Assembly (NCBI RefSeq): GCF_001441165.1 | Contig: NZ_CP013126.1 | Location: 2,137,551-2,201,550 of the forward strand | DNA: 64,000 bases | Origin: Acidipropionibacterium acidipropionici | GTDB lineage: Bacteria; Actinomycetota; Actinomycetes; Propionibacteriales; Propionibacteriaceae | Reading direction: 5' to 3' | Shown: positions 1-8,705 of the stretch, one piece after another | Numbering within the stretch: the stretch's first letter is position 1 | Layout of the letters: each line of letters begins with the position of its first letter | The notes under the pieces: generated by a model | What the model saw: only the letters and a program-made list of their open reading frames with translations | Databases searched by the model: none | Told to the model about the DNA's origin: nothing | Position numbers and translations under genes: made by a program

Positions 1-23
1 CCGAGCTCGAACCGAGGAGACCG

Positions 24-1412
24 ATGACCACTGTCTGCACCGCCGACCAGATGCGCGCAGCCGAGCAGACCTGGTTCGACGCGCATCCCGGCAAGGACCT
101 CATGGCGGTCGCAGCCCATGCTGTGGCCGTCGAGGTCGAACAGATGCTCGGCGCCCACGAGGGCAGGCGGGTACTGATCCTGGTGGGCGGCGGAGACAAC
201 GGCGGGGACGGCCTCTACGCGGCCACCGAACTCGCCTCGTCGGGGCATTCGGTCGAGCTCCTCTCGGTGCTCGGCATCCCCCACGCCGAGGGGTGGCGGG
301 CCGCCCTGGCGGCCGGGTGCCGTCAGGTCACCCCCACCGACGTCCTCCATCAGCGCTACGACCTGGCCGTCGACTCCGTGCTGGGTATCGGCGGCCGGCC
401 GGGCATCCCCAGGGTCCTCATGCGCACCGACGAATGGCTGGTGAAGTCCGGCACGCCCGTCCTCGCGGTCGACCTGCCCTCGGGCCTGGTCGCCGACTCG
501 GGGGAGGTGACCACCGCCGTCCACGCCGCGGTCACCATCACCTTCGCATCCCGGAAGTGGTGTCACGTCGCCCACCCGGCGGCCCGCCGCTGCGGCGACG
601 TGGTGGTCGCCGATATCGGCGTGGACGTGCTCGACGCCGATGACCTGGTGACCCGGGAGGATCTGGCCCATCTGTGGCCGGTCCCCGGACCCCGCTCCGA
701 CAAGTACTCCCGCGGGGTCGTCGGGCTGGACACCGGATCGGCGCAGTACTCGGGAGCGGGCGTGCTCGGGGCGCTCGGTGCGCTTCGCACCGGGCCGGGA
801 ATGGTCCGGTGCGCCGGCCCCGACAACGTCGGGGACAGGGTCATCGCCCGGGCCCCGAGCGTCGTGGTGGGGGAGGGCCGGGTCCAGGCATGGGTGGTCG
901 GATCGGGATGGGGATCGGCCCCCGGCAATGCGGCCCGGCTCGACCGACGTCTGGCCGACGGCGTCCCGGTGGTCGTCGACGCCGACGCACTGGCGGTGCT
1001 GCCGCGCCGGATACCGGGCAACTGCCTTCTCACACCGCACGCAGGAGAGCTGGCCCGGATGCTCGGCGTCGACCGGTCCGAGGTGGAGGCCGATCCGCGC
1101 GGTCACTGTCTGGCCGGGGCCAGAATGTTCGCCGCGACGGTGCTGCTCAAGGGATCGATCCAATGGGTCGCGACGCCCTCGGGGGACGTGGTGGCCGCCC
1201 TTCCGGGCCCGGCATGGACCGGCCAGGCCGGATCCGGCGACGTCCTGGCGGGCATGTGCGGCACTCTGCTCGCGACGGGCATGGAGGCCCGCGACGCCGC
1301 GGTGTGCGCCGCCAGCCTCCAGGCGCTGACCGCCACCCTCAATCCCGGGCCCTGGTCTCCCGATCAGCTCGCCAACAGGTTCCCCTCGACCATCGCCGAA
1401 CTGCTCGGCTGA
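24..1412 (+). CDS. nnr: Bifunctional NAD(P)HX epimerase / ADP-dependent NAD(P)HX dehydratase
   Basis: Repairs hydrated NADH and NADPH. The N-terminal YjeF_N domain epimerises R-NAD(P)HX to S-NAD(P)HX, and the C-terminal carbohydrate-kinase-like domain dehydrates the S form using ADP. The N-domain carries GGGDNGGDGL at residues 55-64. The C-domain begins near residue 220 and shows LTPHAGE at about 336 and the phosphate-binding GSGDVLAG at about 404. The 462 aa length is normal for the fused enzyme. ATG is preceded by GAGGAG at a good distance. In actinobacteria nnr commonly sits just upstream of the tsa genes, as here, but two unrelated genes intervene. Function is confident from both domain motifs. 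Confidence 0.95.
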   Translation: MTTVCTADQMRAAEQTWFDAHPGKDLMAVAAHAVAVEVEQMLGAHEGRRVLILVGGGDNGGDGLYAATELASSGHSVELLSVLGIPHAEGWRAALAAGCRQVTPTDVLHQRYDLAVDSVLGIGGRPGIPRVLMRTDEWLVKSGTPVLAVDLPSGLVADSGEVTTAVHAAVTITFASRKWCHVAHPAARRCGDVVVADIGVDVLDADDLVTREDLAHLWPVPGPRSDKYSRGVVGLDTGSAQYSGAGVLGALGALRTGPGMVRCAGPDNVGDRVIARAPSVVVGEGRVQAWVVGSGWGSAPGNAARLDRRLADGVPVVVDADALAVLPRRIPGNCLLTPHAGELARMLGVDRSEVEADPRGHCLAGARMFAATVLLKGSIQWVATPSGDVVAALPGPAWTGQAGSGDVLAGMCGTLLATGMEARDAAVCAASLQALTATLNPGPWSPDQLANRFPSTIAELLG

Positions 1413-1450
1413 CGCCGGGAAAGGCCGGTGAGAGGGAGGGCGCGGCCGCC

Positions 1451-2608
1451 TCAGGCCGGCTGCTGGGACCCGGTCGCCGGCGCTCCCGCCCCGACGCCGC
1501 CGACCCGCACGGCCTCCCGGTAATGCTCGACCAGCTCTCCGCAGAGCTGGTCCCAGGTGCGGTCCTCGATCGAGGCCCGTGCCGCCCGGCCCATCGCCGC
1601 CCGCTTGTACGGGTCTCCCACCAGATCCTCGACGTGGCCGCGGAACTCGTCCATGTCTCCCGGCTCGTAGAGCCAACCCGTCCGCGACGGATCGATGAGG
1701 TCGATGGGCCCCCCGCGTCGCGGGCTGATCACCGGCAGCCCGCTCGCCTTGGCCTCCTGGACCGCCTGGCAGAAGGTCTCCAGCTCCCCGGTGGAGCAGA
1801 ACACGTCCATCGACGCCAGAGCCCGGGGCAGGTCCTCGCCGGTCAGGCCGCCGGTGAACACCGCCTCGGGGATCTCCCTCTCCAGATCCGCGCGGTCCGG
1901 GCCGTGGCCCACGATGACGATCCTCGTTCCGGGAATTCCGCGCAGGGCGACCATGTCACGGACCCTCTTCTCGGTGGCCAGCCTCCCCATATAGCCGATG
2001 ACGGTCTCGCCGTCGGGGGCCCACCGGCGCCGCAGCTCCTCAGACCTCTTGGCGGGGTTGAAACGCTCCTTGTCGACCCCCCGTCCCCAGATCCCGACCC
2101 GGGGCACGCCGTGGGCGACGAGCTGGTCGCGGGAATAGGTCGACGGCGCATATGTGGCCACCACCAGGGAGTGGATCTGGCGCACCCGGTACCAGCCGTA
2201 GAACTCCAGGTGTCCCAGCCCGTAGCGGCCCGCATAGCTCGGGATGTCGGTCTGGTAGATCGCCACCGCGGGGATGCCGAGGGTCGCTGCGGCCAGCGCC
2301 CCCTTGTAGCCGATCATGAAAGGGCTGGCCAGGTGGACCACATCCGGCCCGAAGTCATTGAGGTAGCGCTCGAGGGTCCACTGCGGGGTGGTCGACACCC
2401 GGACGTCGGAATATCCGGGCCAGGTGACCGAGGACAGCGTGATGACGGGGAAGCCGGCATACTCCTGGGGGGCCTCGGCGGGGTCGCCCGGAGCCAGCAC
2501 CACGGCCTGATGACCATGGGCACGAAGATGCTCCAGGATTCGCAGAATGGAGTTCGTCACCCCATTGACCTGGGGGAGGAATGACTCCGAGATGATCGCT
2601 ACCCGCAC
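1451..2608 (-). CDS. GT4-family glycosyltransferase, MgtA/PimB-like mannosyltransferase
   Basis: A 385 aa GT-B fold glycosyltransferase, convergent with nnr. The N-terminus has the typical VNGVTNSILR segment, and GDP-sugar binding is suggested by the C-terminal ELETFCQAVQEAKASG region with the family glutamates. It resembles the actinobacterial mannosyltransferases that act on phosphatidyl-inositol or glucuronyl-diacylglycerol acceptors (PimB, MgtA), so a role in mannolipid or lipoglycan assembly at the inner membrane face is likely. The donor and acceptor are inferred. The GTG start is chosen because the frame continues upstream without a better start and TACCAT lies 7 bases before the GTG, consistent with leaderless expression. 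The reading frame stays open far upstream, antisense to the helicase gene, but that part has no protein-like character. Confidence 0.85.
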   Translation of the reverse strand: MRVAIISESFLPQVNGVTNSILRILEHLRAHGHQAVVLAPGDPAEAPQEYAGFPVITLSSVTWPGYSDVRVSTTPQWTLERYLNDFGPDVVHLASPFMIGYKGALAAATLGIPAVAIYQTDIPSYAGRYGLGHLEFYGWYRVRQIHSLVVATYAPSTYSRDQLVAHGVPRVGIWGRGVDKERFNPAKRSEELRRRWAPDGETVIGYMGRLATEKRVRDMVALRGIPGTRIVIVGHGPDRADLEREIPEAVFTGGLTGEDLPRALASMDVFCSTGELETFCQAVQEAKASGLPVISPRRGGPIDLIDPSRTGWLYEPGDMDEFRGHVEDLVGDPYKRAAMGRAARASIEDRTWDQLCGELVEHYREAVRVGGVGAGAPATGSQQPA

Positions 2609-2683
2609 ACCCTGAATGGTAACCGGGACCGGTGAACCGATCGATCGCAACCGGTGGCGGGTGGGTGAACGGACAGCCTCGAA

Positions 2684-2713
2684 TGGACTCGGAGGCGATC
2701 CATGGGTTAGGCT
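2684..2713 (+). promoter_or_regulatory. Predicted promoter of the DEAD-box helicase gene
   Basis: TGGACT at 2684-2689 and TAGGCT at 2708-2713 are separated by 18 bases. If used, transcription would start near 2720 and leave a leader of about 240 bases before the ATG at 2963. Confidence 0.5.
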
Positions 2714-2962
2714 TGCCGGGTTGACCACGGCGCGACCATTCGCGCCCATGATGCGTTCAGTTGCTCGATCCGCCCCATCCACGGGGCCATGTGCGGACGG
2801 ATTCCGTCCGCGACACTCCCTCATCCCGGCAGCTCTTCGCTCGGGGACTGCGTCCAGCAGCCCTCGCACGAGTCCGTGCCATCGCGGGATCTCGAGGTCG
2901 ACAGTATCGATCAGAGCGGACGCCCAGCCCCTGCTGTGCGCCCGCATCCCCATGAGGTGAAG
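2714..2962 (+). promoter_or_regulatory. Long untranslated leader of the helicase gene with a stem-loop
   Basis: No gene is supported in this stretch. It holds a perfect hairpin at 2729-2746 (GGCGCGA, loop CCAT, TCGCGCC) close to the predicted transcript start. Long structured leaders are known for cold-induced DEAD-box helicases in other bacteria. That this one is cold-responsive is only an inference. Confidence 0.4.
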
Positions 2963-5299
2963 ATGAGTTCGAGCAGCAGCAAGCCCAAGTCCTTCAAGGC
3001 CGACGGCACCCCCAAGAAGCGCTGGACGGCGGCCGAGCGTGCCGCCAAGGGCCACAAGCCCCGCAAGAGCGGAGGGGTCCGCGAGAACAGACGCGACTAC
3101 CGCGACGCCGGCCGTGGCCGCAGCGATTCGCGCGGCCGCACAGATTCCCACGGCCGCACCTTCCAGACTTGGCAGTCCGACGACCGCCAGGGCCGTGCGG
3201 ACTGGAAGGACCGACGTCGCGACGGTGACGACCGCCGCAGCGACAATCGCCGTGACGACTATCGCGGTGACAATCGGCGCGACGACCATCGCGGGGGGCG
3301 CCGCGACGACCGGTGGAACGATCGCGGGTCCCGATCCGGCGGCAACCGGTCCGATCGCGGCTACCGTTCGGATCGCGGTTACCGTTCGGATCGCGGTTAC
3401 GGCTCGGACCGCGGTTACCGTTCGGACCGCGACTCCCGGGGCCGCGGACGCTACGAGAACCGTCGCGACGACTGGCGCGACGGCGACTCCGAGCGCCGCG
3501 ACGACCGCCAGAACCGCTCCCGCGACGGCGAGTGGAACGGCCGTCGGTCGGGCCGTGGTGAGAGCACCGGCGCCAACCGTCGCTCCCAGCGCGACTGGGA
3601 CGATCGTCGTCGCTCCCGCGACCGTCGCAACGAGTACCGCGACCGGTCCGAGGGCCACGACGACTTCCACTCCCGCGACCGTCACGAGGGCTCCGACGAG
3701 CGCCGCGGCGGGTACGCCCGTCCCGAGCGGAACGATCATCGCGACCACTCCGACACCTTCGAGCGTCACGACCGCTCCGAGCGCTTCGAGGACCACGGCT
3801 CCGACTCCGACCAGATGGAGTGGCATGCCGAGGAGCTGACCGATCTCGACGTCTCGACGGTCGACCACGAGGGCGGATTCTCCGCCCTGGGCGTTCCCGA
3901 CCGGATCGTCGCCGCCCTGGCGGCCACCGGGATCGACGCGCCCTTCAGGATCCAGATCGCCGCGATCCCCGACGCCATCGCCGGCCGCGACGTGCTGGGC
4001 CGGGCCTCCACCGGCTCGGGCAAGACTCTGGCCTTCGGCGTCCCGGTGCTGTCCCGACTGGCCACCACCGAGCGGCCCGACCGCCGTCCCCGCGCCCTCA
4101 TCCTCTCGCCCACCCGAGAGCTGGCGATGCAGATCGCCGATGTGCTGAGCCCGCTGGCCTCCTCGATGGACCTGTCGACCATCCTCATCGCCGGCGGCAT
4201 GGGATACGGCCCGCAGACCAGGGCCTTCCGCAAGGGCGTCGACCTCGTCGTCGCCACCCCCGGGCGCCTGGTGGACCTCCTGGAGACCGGCGACGCCGAC
4301 CTCTCCGGTGTCGATGTGGTGGTCCTCGACGAGGCCGACCACATGGCCGACATGGGATTCATGCCCGCCGTCTCGGCCATCCTGGACGCCGTGCCGGGCG
4401 AGGCCCAGCACCTGCTCTTCTCGGCCACCCTGGATGACGCCGTCAGCAAGCTCGTCAAGCGCTACCTGCACGATCCCGTCACCCACGAGATCGACCCGGA
4501 GAAGGGGTCGGTGGCCACCGCCACCCACCACGCCTTCCACATCAAGCCGCACGAGAAGGTGCAGCTGATGTGCGAGATCTCCAACCGGCCCGGCCACACC
4601 ATCGTCTTCGCCCGCACCCAGCGCGGCGCCTCCCGGATGGCCGAGCAGCTGCGTGACGCCGGCGTGATGGCCGGCGCCCTGCACGGAGGCCTCACCCAGG
4701 GCGCCAGGGCCCGCGTGCTCGCGGCCTTCAAGAAGGGCACCCTGCCCGTCCTGGTGGCCACCGACGTCGCCGCCCGCGGCATCGACGTCGATGACGTCAC
4801 CCTGGTGCTCCAGGTGGATCCGCCGATGAACTCCAAGGACTACCTGCACCGCTCCGGGCGGACCGCCCGCGCCGGACACGACGGCGCCGTGGTCTCCCTG
4901 GTGCTGCCCCACCAGCGCCGGTCGATGACCCGCCTGTACCACGGGGCCGGAGTCACGCCCGTCCAGACCCAGGCCACTCTGGGCGACGAGCGCGTCGCCG
5001 AGATCGCCGGGTGCTCCCCGGTCAGTGACGAGCCCATCGCCCAGGCCGACTACGACGCCCTGGTGGCGCCCCGCCCGCAGAAGTCCCGCAAGGCCCGCCG
5101 CGGTGGCCAGTACGACAGCCACCGGGGACACGGCAACAGCCACAACAACAGTCACGGCTACCGCGGCGATCGCGGCGGCAAGGGATCCTACGGCCGCGGC
5201 GACCGCGGCGGCCACGGATCCTACGGCTCCCGCAATGACCACGGCTCCCGCGAGGGCTACCAGAAGAAGTACGGCCGCTCGGGCAACGACACCTGGTGA
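2963..5299 (+). CDS. DEAD-box ATP-dependent RNA helicase with long disordered arms
   Basis: A 778 aa RNA helicase for ribosome assembly or mRNA turnover. The RecA-like core begins with a Q motif at about residue 306. It shows STGSGKT (motif I) near 350, DEAD (motif II) near 456, SAT (motif III) near 486 and HRSGRTARAG (motif VI) near 630. The first 280 residues are highly charged and rich in Arg, Asp, Ser and Gly, including five tandem SDRGYR-like hexapeptides at residues 130-159. The last 70 residues are Gly/Arg/Ser/His-rich, like CsdA/DeaD tails that bind RNA. ATG 2963 is chosen because GAGGTGA lies just before it. An in-frame ATG at 2789 would add a non-conserved segment. Confidence 0.9.
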   Translation: MSSSSSKPKSFKADGTPKKRWTAAERAAKGHKPRKSGGVRENRRDYRDAGRGRSDSRGRTDSHGRTFQTWQSDDRQGRADWKDRRRDGDDRRSDNRRDDYRGDNRRDDHRGGRRDDRWNDRGSRSGGNRSDRGYRSDRGYRSDRGYGSDRGYRSDRDSRGRGRYENRRDDWRDGDSERRDDRQNRSRDGEWNGRRSGRGESTGANRRSQRDWDDRRRSRDRRNEYRDRSEGHDDFHSRDRHEGSDERRGGYARPERNDHRDHSDTFERHDRSERFEDHGSDSDQMEWHAEELTDLDVSTVDHEGGFSALGVPDRIVAALAATGIDAPFRIQIAAIPDAIAGRDVLGRASTGSGKTLAFGVPVLSRLATTERPDRRPRALILSPTRELAMQIADVLSPLASSMDLSTILIAGGMGYGPQTRAFRKGVDLVVATPGRLVDLLETGDADLSGVDVVVLDEADHMADMGFMPAVSAILDAVPGEAQHLLFSATLDDAVSKLVKRYLHDPVTHEIDPEKGSVATATHHAFHIKPHEKVQLMCEISNRPGHTIVFARTQRGASRMAEQLRDAGVMAGALHGGLTQGARARVLAAFKKGTLPVLVATDVAARGIDVDDVTLVLQVDPPMNSKDYLHRSGRTARAGHDGAVVSLVLPHQRRSMTRLYHGAGVTPVQTQATLGDERVAEIAGCSPVSDEPIAQADYDALVAPRPQKSRKARRGGQYDSHRGHGNSHNNSHGYRGDRGGKGSYGRGDRGGHGSYGSRNDHGSREGYQKKYGRSGNDTW
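3350..3439 (+). repeat. Five tandem 18-bp units inside the helicase gene
   Basis: Units begin at 3350, 3368, 3386, 3404 and 3422 and encode SDRGYR, SDRGYR, SDRGYG, SDRGYR and SDRDSR. They are nearly identical at DNA level, so the copy number may vary between strains. Confidence 0.9.
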
Positions 5300-5312
5300 G
5301 TTCCGGCCAAAT

Positions 5313-5347
5313 CGCGTCCGGGCCCGTTGCACACGGGCCCGGACGCG
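5313..5347 (+). terminator. Hairpin terminator after the helicase gene
   Basis: A perfect 14-bp stem (CGCGTCCGGGCCCG and its complement) with a 7-base loop, 13 bases after the stop codon. No U-run follows, as is common for actinobacterial terminators. Confidence 0.75.
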
Positions 5348-5400
5348 TCGGGTTGAGACGAGATGGATCGATTCGGACCGGCGGATTAGGGTAACCAGAC

Positions 5401-6339
5401 GTGGCAGACGTGGAGAGTGCACCGGCGCCGTCCGGCGAGGTGCGGTTGAGAGTGGGCGGCACCGCCGACGTCGCGGCCGTGTCCGCGACCCTGGGCGGCG
5501 TCGAGAGCACCGGCGAGCCGGAGACCTGGCTCGGTCACGACCTGTGCGTCGCGGCCGATCAGGATGACCGGACGGTAGGCGTGCTGAGGCTGGCCGACGT
5601 CGACGGCCACGCCGCCGTGCTGGCGGTCCTGGTGGCCGCCGACGTCGTCCACGTCCCGGTGGAGGTGGCCCTGGTCGAGGGTGCGGCGCAGCTGGCCACC
5701 GATCTGGGCTCCCCGGACCTGCGCGTCAAGCCCTGGAGTACCCATCCCGGTGACCGCAGCGAATTCCTGGCGACCCTGCGCGAGCACGGATTCCGCGCCG
5801 ACGGCGCAGACCTGGCGCGCCGGCTGCCGGTCCGGGTCGTGGTGCCCACCGCCGACGCCATGCGCGATCTCGGCCGGACCCTCACCACCATCCTGGAACC
5901 CGGAGACGTCGTGGTGGCCTCCGGCGACCTGGGCGCCGGCAAGACCACCCTGGCCCAGGGGATCGGCGCCGGGCTGCAGGTCGAGGGCCCGGTGATCTCG
6001 CCGACCTTCGTCCTGGTGCGCCGCCACGCCGGAACCGGAGGACGCCCCGGATTCGTCCACGTGGACGCCTACCGGCTCGGATCCCTGGCGGAACTGGTCG
6101 ACCTGGATCTCGACGAGACGATGGACGAGTCCATCACCCTGGTCGAATGGGGGGCCGGGATCGCCGAGGAGCTCGAGAGGTCCTACCTCAGTCTTGACAT
6201 CCGTCGGTCGGGGGACCCCGCCGACGACACCCGGATCGTCTATCTGGAGCCGGTCGGGCCCCGCTGGGAGGCCGTCGACCTGGGCATCCTGGCCGGCCTG
6301 GCGGGCGACGAGGACACGCGCGGAGGAGAACAGTCATGA
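5401..6339 (+). CDS. tsaE: tRNA t6A biosynthesis ATPase TsaE with an extra N-terminal domain
   Basis: TsaE is the ATPase that cycles the TsaB-TsaD complex making N6-threonylcarbamoyl-adenosine at tRNA position 37. The TsaE part occupies roughly residues 145-312, with the P-loop GDLGAGKTT at 175-183, SPTFVLV and the HVDAYRL strand. Stand-alone TsaE is usually about 150 aa, so the first 140 residues are an added domain. Its LREHGFRADG end and overall look suggest a degenerate GNAT acetyltransferase fold. GTG 5401 is preceded by TAGGGT 8 bases upstream and no ribosome binding site, which suggests leaderless translation. The stop overlaps the tsaB start. Confidence 0.93.
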   Translation: MADVESAPAPSGEVRLRVGGTADVAAVSATLGGVESTGEPETWLGHDLCVAADQDDRTVGVLRLADVDGHAAVLAVLVAADVVHVPVEVALVEGAAQLATDLGSPDLRVKPWSTHPGDRSEFLATLREHGFRADGADLARRLPVRVVVPTADAMRDLGRTLTTILEPGDVVVASGDLGAGKTTLAQGIGAGLQVEGPVISPTFVLVRRHAGTGGRPGFVHVDAYRLGSLAELVDLDLDETMDESITLVEWGAGIAEELERSYLSLDIRRSGDPADDTRIVYLEPVGPRWEAVDLGILAGLAGDEDTRGGEQS

Positions 6340-7034
6340 CGACACACACATCGGAGCCGACGTCGGGGTGGACGCTGGGCGTAGACACCTCGACCGCGGT
6401 CTGCGTCGGCCTGTCGCGCGGCGAGGAGGTCATCTCGCTGCGCGACGACAACCCTCGCGCCCACGCCGAGCAGCTCATGCCGCTGGTCGAGCGGGCCTGC
6501 GTGCAGGCCGGGATCGCGGTCGGCGACATCGCAGAGGTGAGCGTCGGCGTCGGCCCCGGCCCCTACACCGGGCTCCGGGTGGGCATCGTCACCGCCCGGC
6601 TCATCGCCCACCTGGCCGGCACCGAGCTGCACCCGGTATGCAGCCTCGACATCCTCGCCCGGCAGTGGGCGGACGCCGGCACGGCACCGGCCGCCGGATT
6701 CGTCGTAGCCACCGACGCCCGCCGCCACGAGCTCTACTGGGCCCGCTACGACGCCGCCGGTCAGCGCACCGACGGCCCCCACGTCACCGCCCCCGACCAG
6801 CTGCCCGACGGCCTTCCGGTCGGCGGGCCGGGATGTCCGGCCCGCGGCCTGACCCCCGCCGAGGGCGCCCCCGAGCAGCTGGACGCCGGGGTGCTGGCCG
6901 CCTCCTGGACCCGGATGCCCGACGTCGGCCTCGAGCCGCTGTACCTGCGCGATCCCGACGCCACCGTGCCCACCACCCGCAAGGCGACACTCACCCCGGC
7001 GCGCCTCACGCTGCCCGCAGCGCTGCGCGGGTGA
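6336..7034 (+). CDS. tsaB: tRNA t6A biosynthesis scaffold TsaB
   Basis: A 232 aa ASKHA-fold protein that dimerises with TsaD and is required for t6A synthesis. The N-terminus WTLGVDTSTAVCVGL and the SVGVGPGPYTGLRVG motif are diagnostic. It overlaps the tsaE stop by four bases (ATGA) and is followed 7 bases later by rimI, so the four genes form one operon. TsaB itself is catalytically inactive in known systems. Confidence 0.96.
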   Translation: MTTHTSEPTSGWTLGVDTSTAVCVGLSRGEEVISLRDDNPRAHAEQLMPLVERACVQAGIAVGDIAEVSVGVGPGPYTGLRVGIVTARLIAHLAGTELHPVCSLDILARQWADAGTAPAAGFVVATDARRHELYWARYDAAGQRTDGPHVTAPDQLPDGLPVGGPGCPARGLTPAEGAPEQLDAGVLAASWTRMPDVGLEPLYLRDPDATVPTTRKATLTPARLTLPAALRG

Positions 7035-7041
7035 ACCGCCG

Positions 7042-7572
7042 ATGACGATGCGGGCCGCCGGTCCGGCGGATCTGAACCAGGTGATGGCCGTCGAGCGCGA
7101 GACCTTCGGGGACTGGGAGCACGGCCAGCGCCGTGCCTGGAGCCCCACCGCCTGGCAGGCCGATCTGGACGCCGTCGAGGAGTCGCGGGCCGTCACCGGA
7201 CGGCTGGTCCTCGTCGACACCGACGGCGACCGGACCCTCGGCGTGGCCGATTTCCATCACGTCGCCGAGACCTGCGATCTGGACCGCATCATGGTGCTGC
7301 CGTCGGCCCGCGGAGCCGGGCGGGCCGGCAGGCTTCTCGAGTCCGGCATGCAGTGGGCCTCCGGCCGGGGAGCCCGGCAGATGATCCTCGAGGTCCACGA
7401 CGAGAACCTCGCGGCACTGCGCCTCTACCGCGCGCACGGCTTCACCACCATCTCGAGAAGACCCGGCTACTACGGCCCGGGACGCGACGCCCTAGTGATG
7501 GCGGCGCCGCTGCCCGATGTCGAATCCGCGAGCCCCGAGGGGCCCGCCATAACTGAGGAGAAACATGTCTGA
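7042..7572 (+). CDS. rimI: GNAT acetyltransferase, RimI-like
   Basis: A 176 aa GNAT-family N-acetyltransferase in the position of RimI, which acetylates the N-terminus of ribosomal protein S18 in E. coli. The acetyl-CoA loop region reads [13 protein letters not shown], followed by the C-terminal [14 protein letters not shown] motif. It has a 20-residue tail beyond the fold, and its last bases overlap the tsaD start. The actual substrate in this organism is not known. The name rests on fold and operon position. Confidence 0.9.
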   Translation: MTMRAAGPADLNQVMAVERETFGDWEHGQRRAWSPTAWQADLDAVEESRAVTGRLVLVDTDGDRTLGVADFHHVAETCDLDRIMVLPSARGAGRAGRLLESGMQWASGRGARQMILEVHDENLAALRLYRAHGFTTISRRPGYYGPGRDALVMAAPLPDVESASPEGPAITEEKHV

Positions 7573-8608
7573 ACCGCTCATCCTGGGCATCGAGTCGTCC
7601 TGTGACGAGACCGGTGTGGGCATCGTGCGCGGCAACGAACTGCTGGCCAATGAGGTGGCCTCCTCGATGGAGCAGCACATCCGATTCGGCGGCGTCGTGC
7701 CGGAGGTCGCCTCCCGCGCCCACCTGGAGGCCATGGTCCCGGTGCTCGAGGCGGCGACCACCAAGGCCGGGATCGACCTGTCCGAACTCGACGGCATCGC
7801 CGTGACAGCCGGGCCGGGCCTGATGGGCGCCCTGGTGGTCGGCCTGTCGGCCGCCAAGGCACTGGCGAGCTGGCTCGGCAAGCCGCTCTACGGCGTCAAC
7901 CACCTGGCAGGTCATGTGGCCGTGGACCTGCTGGAGCACGGCGACCTGCCGATGCCCTGCGGAGCCCTGCTCGTCTCCGGCGGACACACCTCCCTGCTCA
8001 AGGTGACCTCGATCGCCGACGGCATCACCGAGGTCGGGTCGACCATCGACGACGCCGCCGGCGAGGCCTACGACAAGGTCGCCCGACTTCTGGGCCTGCC
8101 CTACCCGGGAGGTCCGGTCATCGACAAGGCCGCTGCCCGGGGCAACCCGGCCGCGATCCGCTTCCCGCGCGGCCTCACCGCCCGCCACGACATGGCCAAG
8201 CACCGTTTCGACTACTCCTTCTCCGGCCTGAAGACCGCCGTCTCGAGGTGGGTGGAGACCGAGCAGCAGGCCGGGCGCGAGGTGCCCGTCGACGACGTCG
8301 CCGCCAGTTTCCAGGAGGCCGTCGCCGACGTGCTGACCGCCAAGGCCGTCGACCTGTGCCGGGAGTACGGACTGGAGCACTTCCTCATCGGAGGCGGGGT
8401 GGCCGCGAACTCGCGGCTGCGCACCCTGCTCGCCGAGCGGATGGAGGCAGCCGGCGTCGAGCTGCGCCGCCCGCGCCCGGGCCTGTGCACCGACAACGGG
8501 GCGATGATCGCCGCCCTGGGCGTCCAGGTGGTCAAGGCCGGGCTGCGTCCCTCCTCGATGGACATCGGCGCCGACTCGGGGCTGCCGGTCACCACCGTCC
8601 TGGTCTGA
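7565..8608 (+). CDS. tsaD: tRNA N6-adenosine threonylcarbamoyltransferase TsaD
   Basis: Transfers the threonylcarbamoyl group from TC-AMP to A37 of ANN-decoding tRNAs. A 347 aa ASKHA protein. The N-terminus [15 protein letters not shown] is diagnostic, and metal-binding histidines are in NHLAGH near residue 112. Near the C-terminus are [11 protein letters not shown] and CTDNGAMIA. The start overlaps the rimI end, and AGGAG lies 7 bases upstream inside rimI. The TsaC/Sua5 enzyme that supplies TC-AMP is not in this window. Confidence 0.97.
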   Translation: MSEPLILGIESSCDETGVGIVRGNELLANEVASSMEQHIRFGGVVPEVASRAHLEAMVPVLEAATTKAGIDLSELDGIAVTAGPGLMGALVVGLSAAKALASWLGKPLYGVNHLAGHVAVDLLEHGDLPMPCGALLVSGGHTSLLKVTSIADGITEVGSTIDDAAGEAYDKVARLLGLPYPGGPVIDKAAARGNPAAIRFPRGLTARHDMAKHRFDYSFSGLKTAVSRWVETEQQAGREVPVDDVAASFQEAVADVLTAKAVDLCREYGLEHFLIGGGVAANSRLRTLLAERMEAAGVELRRPRPGLCTDNGAMIAALGVQVVKAGLRPSSMDIGADSGLPVTTVLV

Positions 8609-8705
8609 GTCCTGGCCGGATCTTTCCGGGGGCTCGGCGTTGTGGGTGTCGGTCGGCGGTGGCACAGTGAGGAGCCGACACACCCACCTGAACCCGGGAG
8701 CCCCC

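Noticed and set aside
1451-5422. Very long minus-strand open frame continuing from the glycosyltransferase across the helicase gene
   Set aside because: The part beyond 2608 is antisense to the helicase and made of Val/Ala/Gly/His-rich low-complexity sequence from strong GC codon bias. Only the GT4 part is protein-like.
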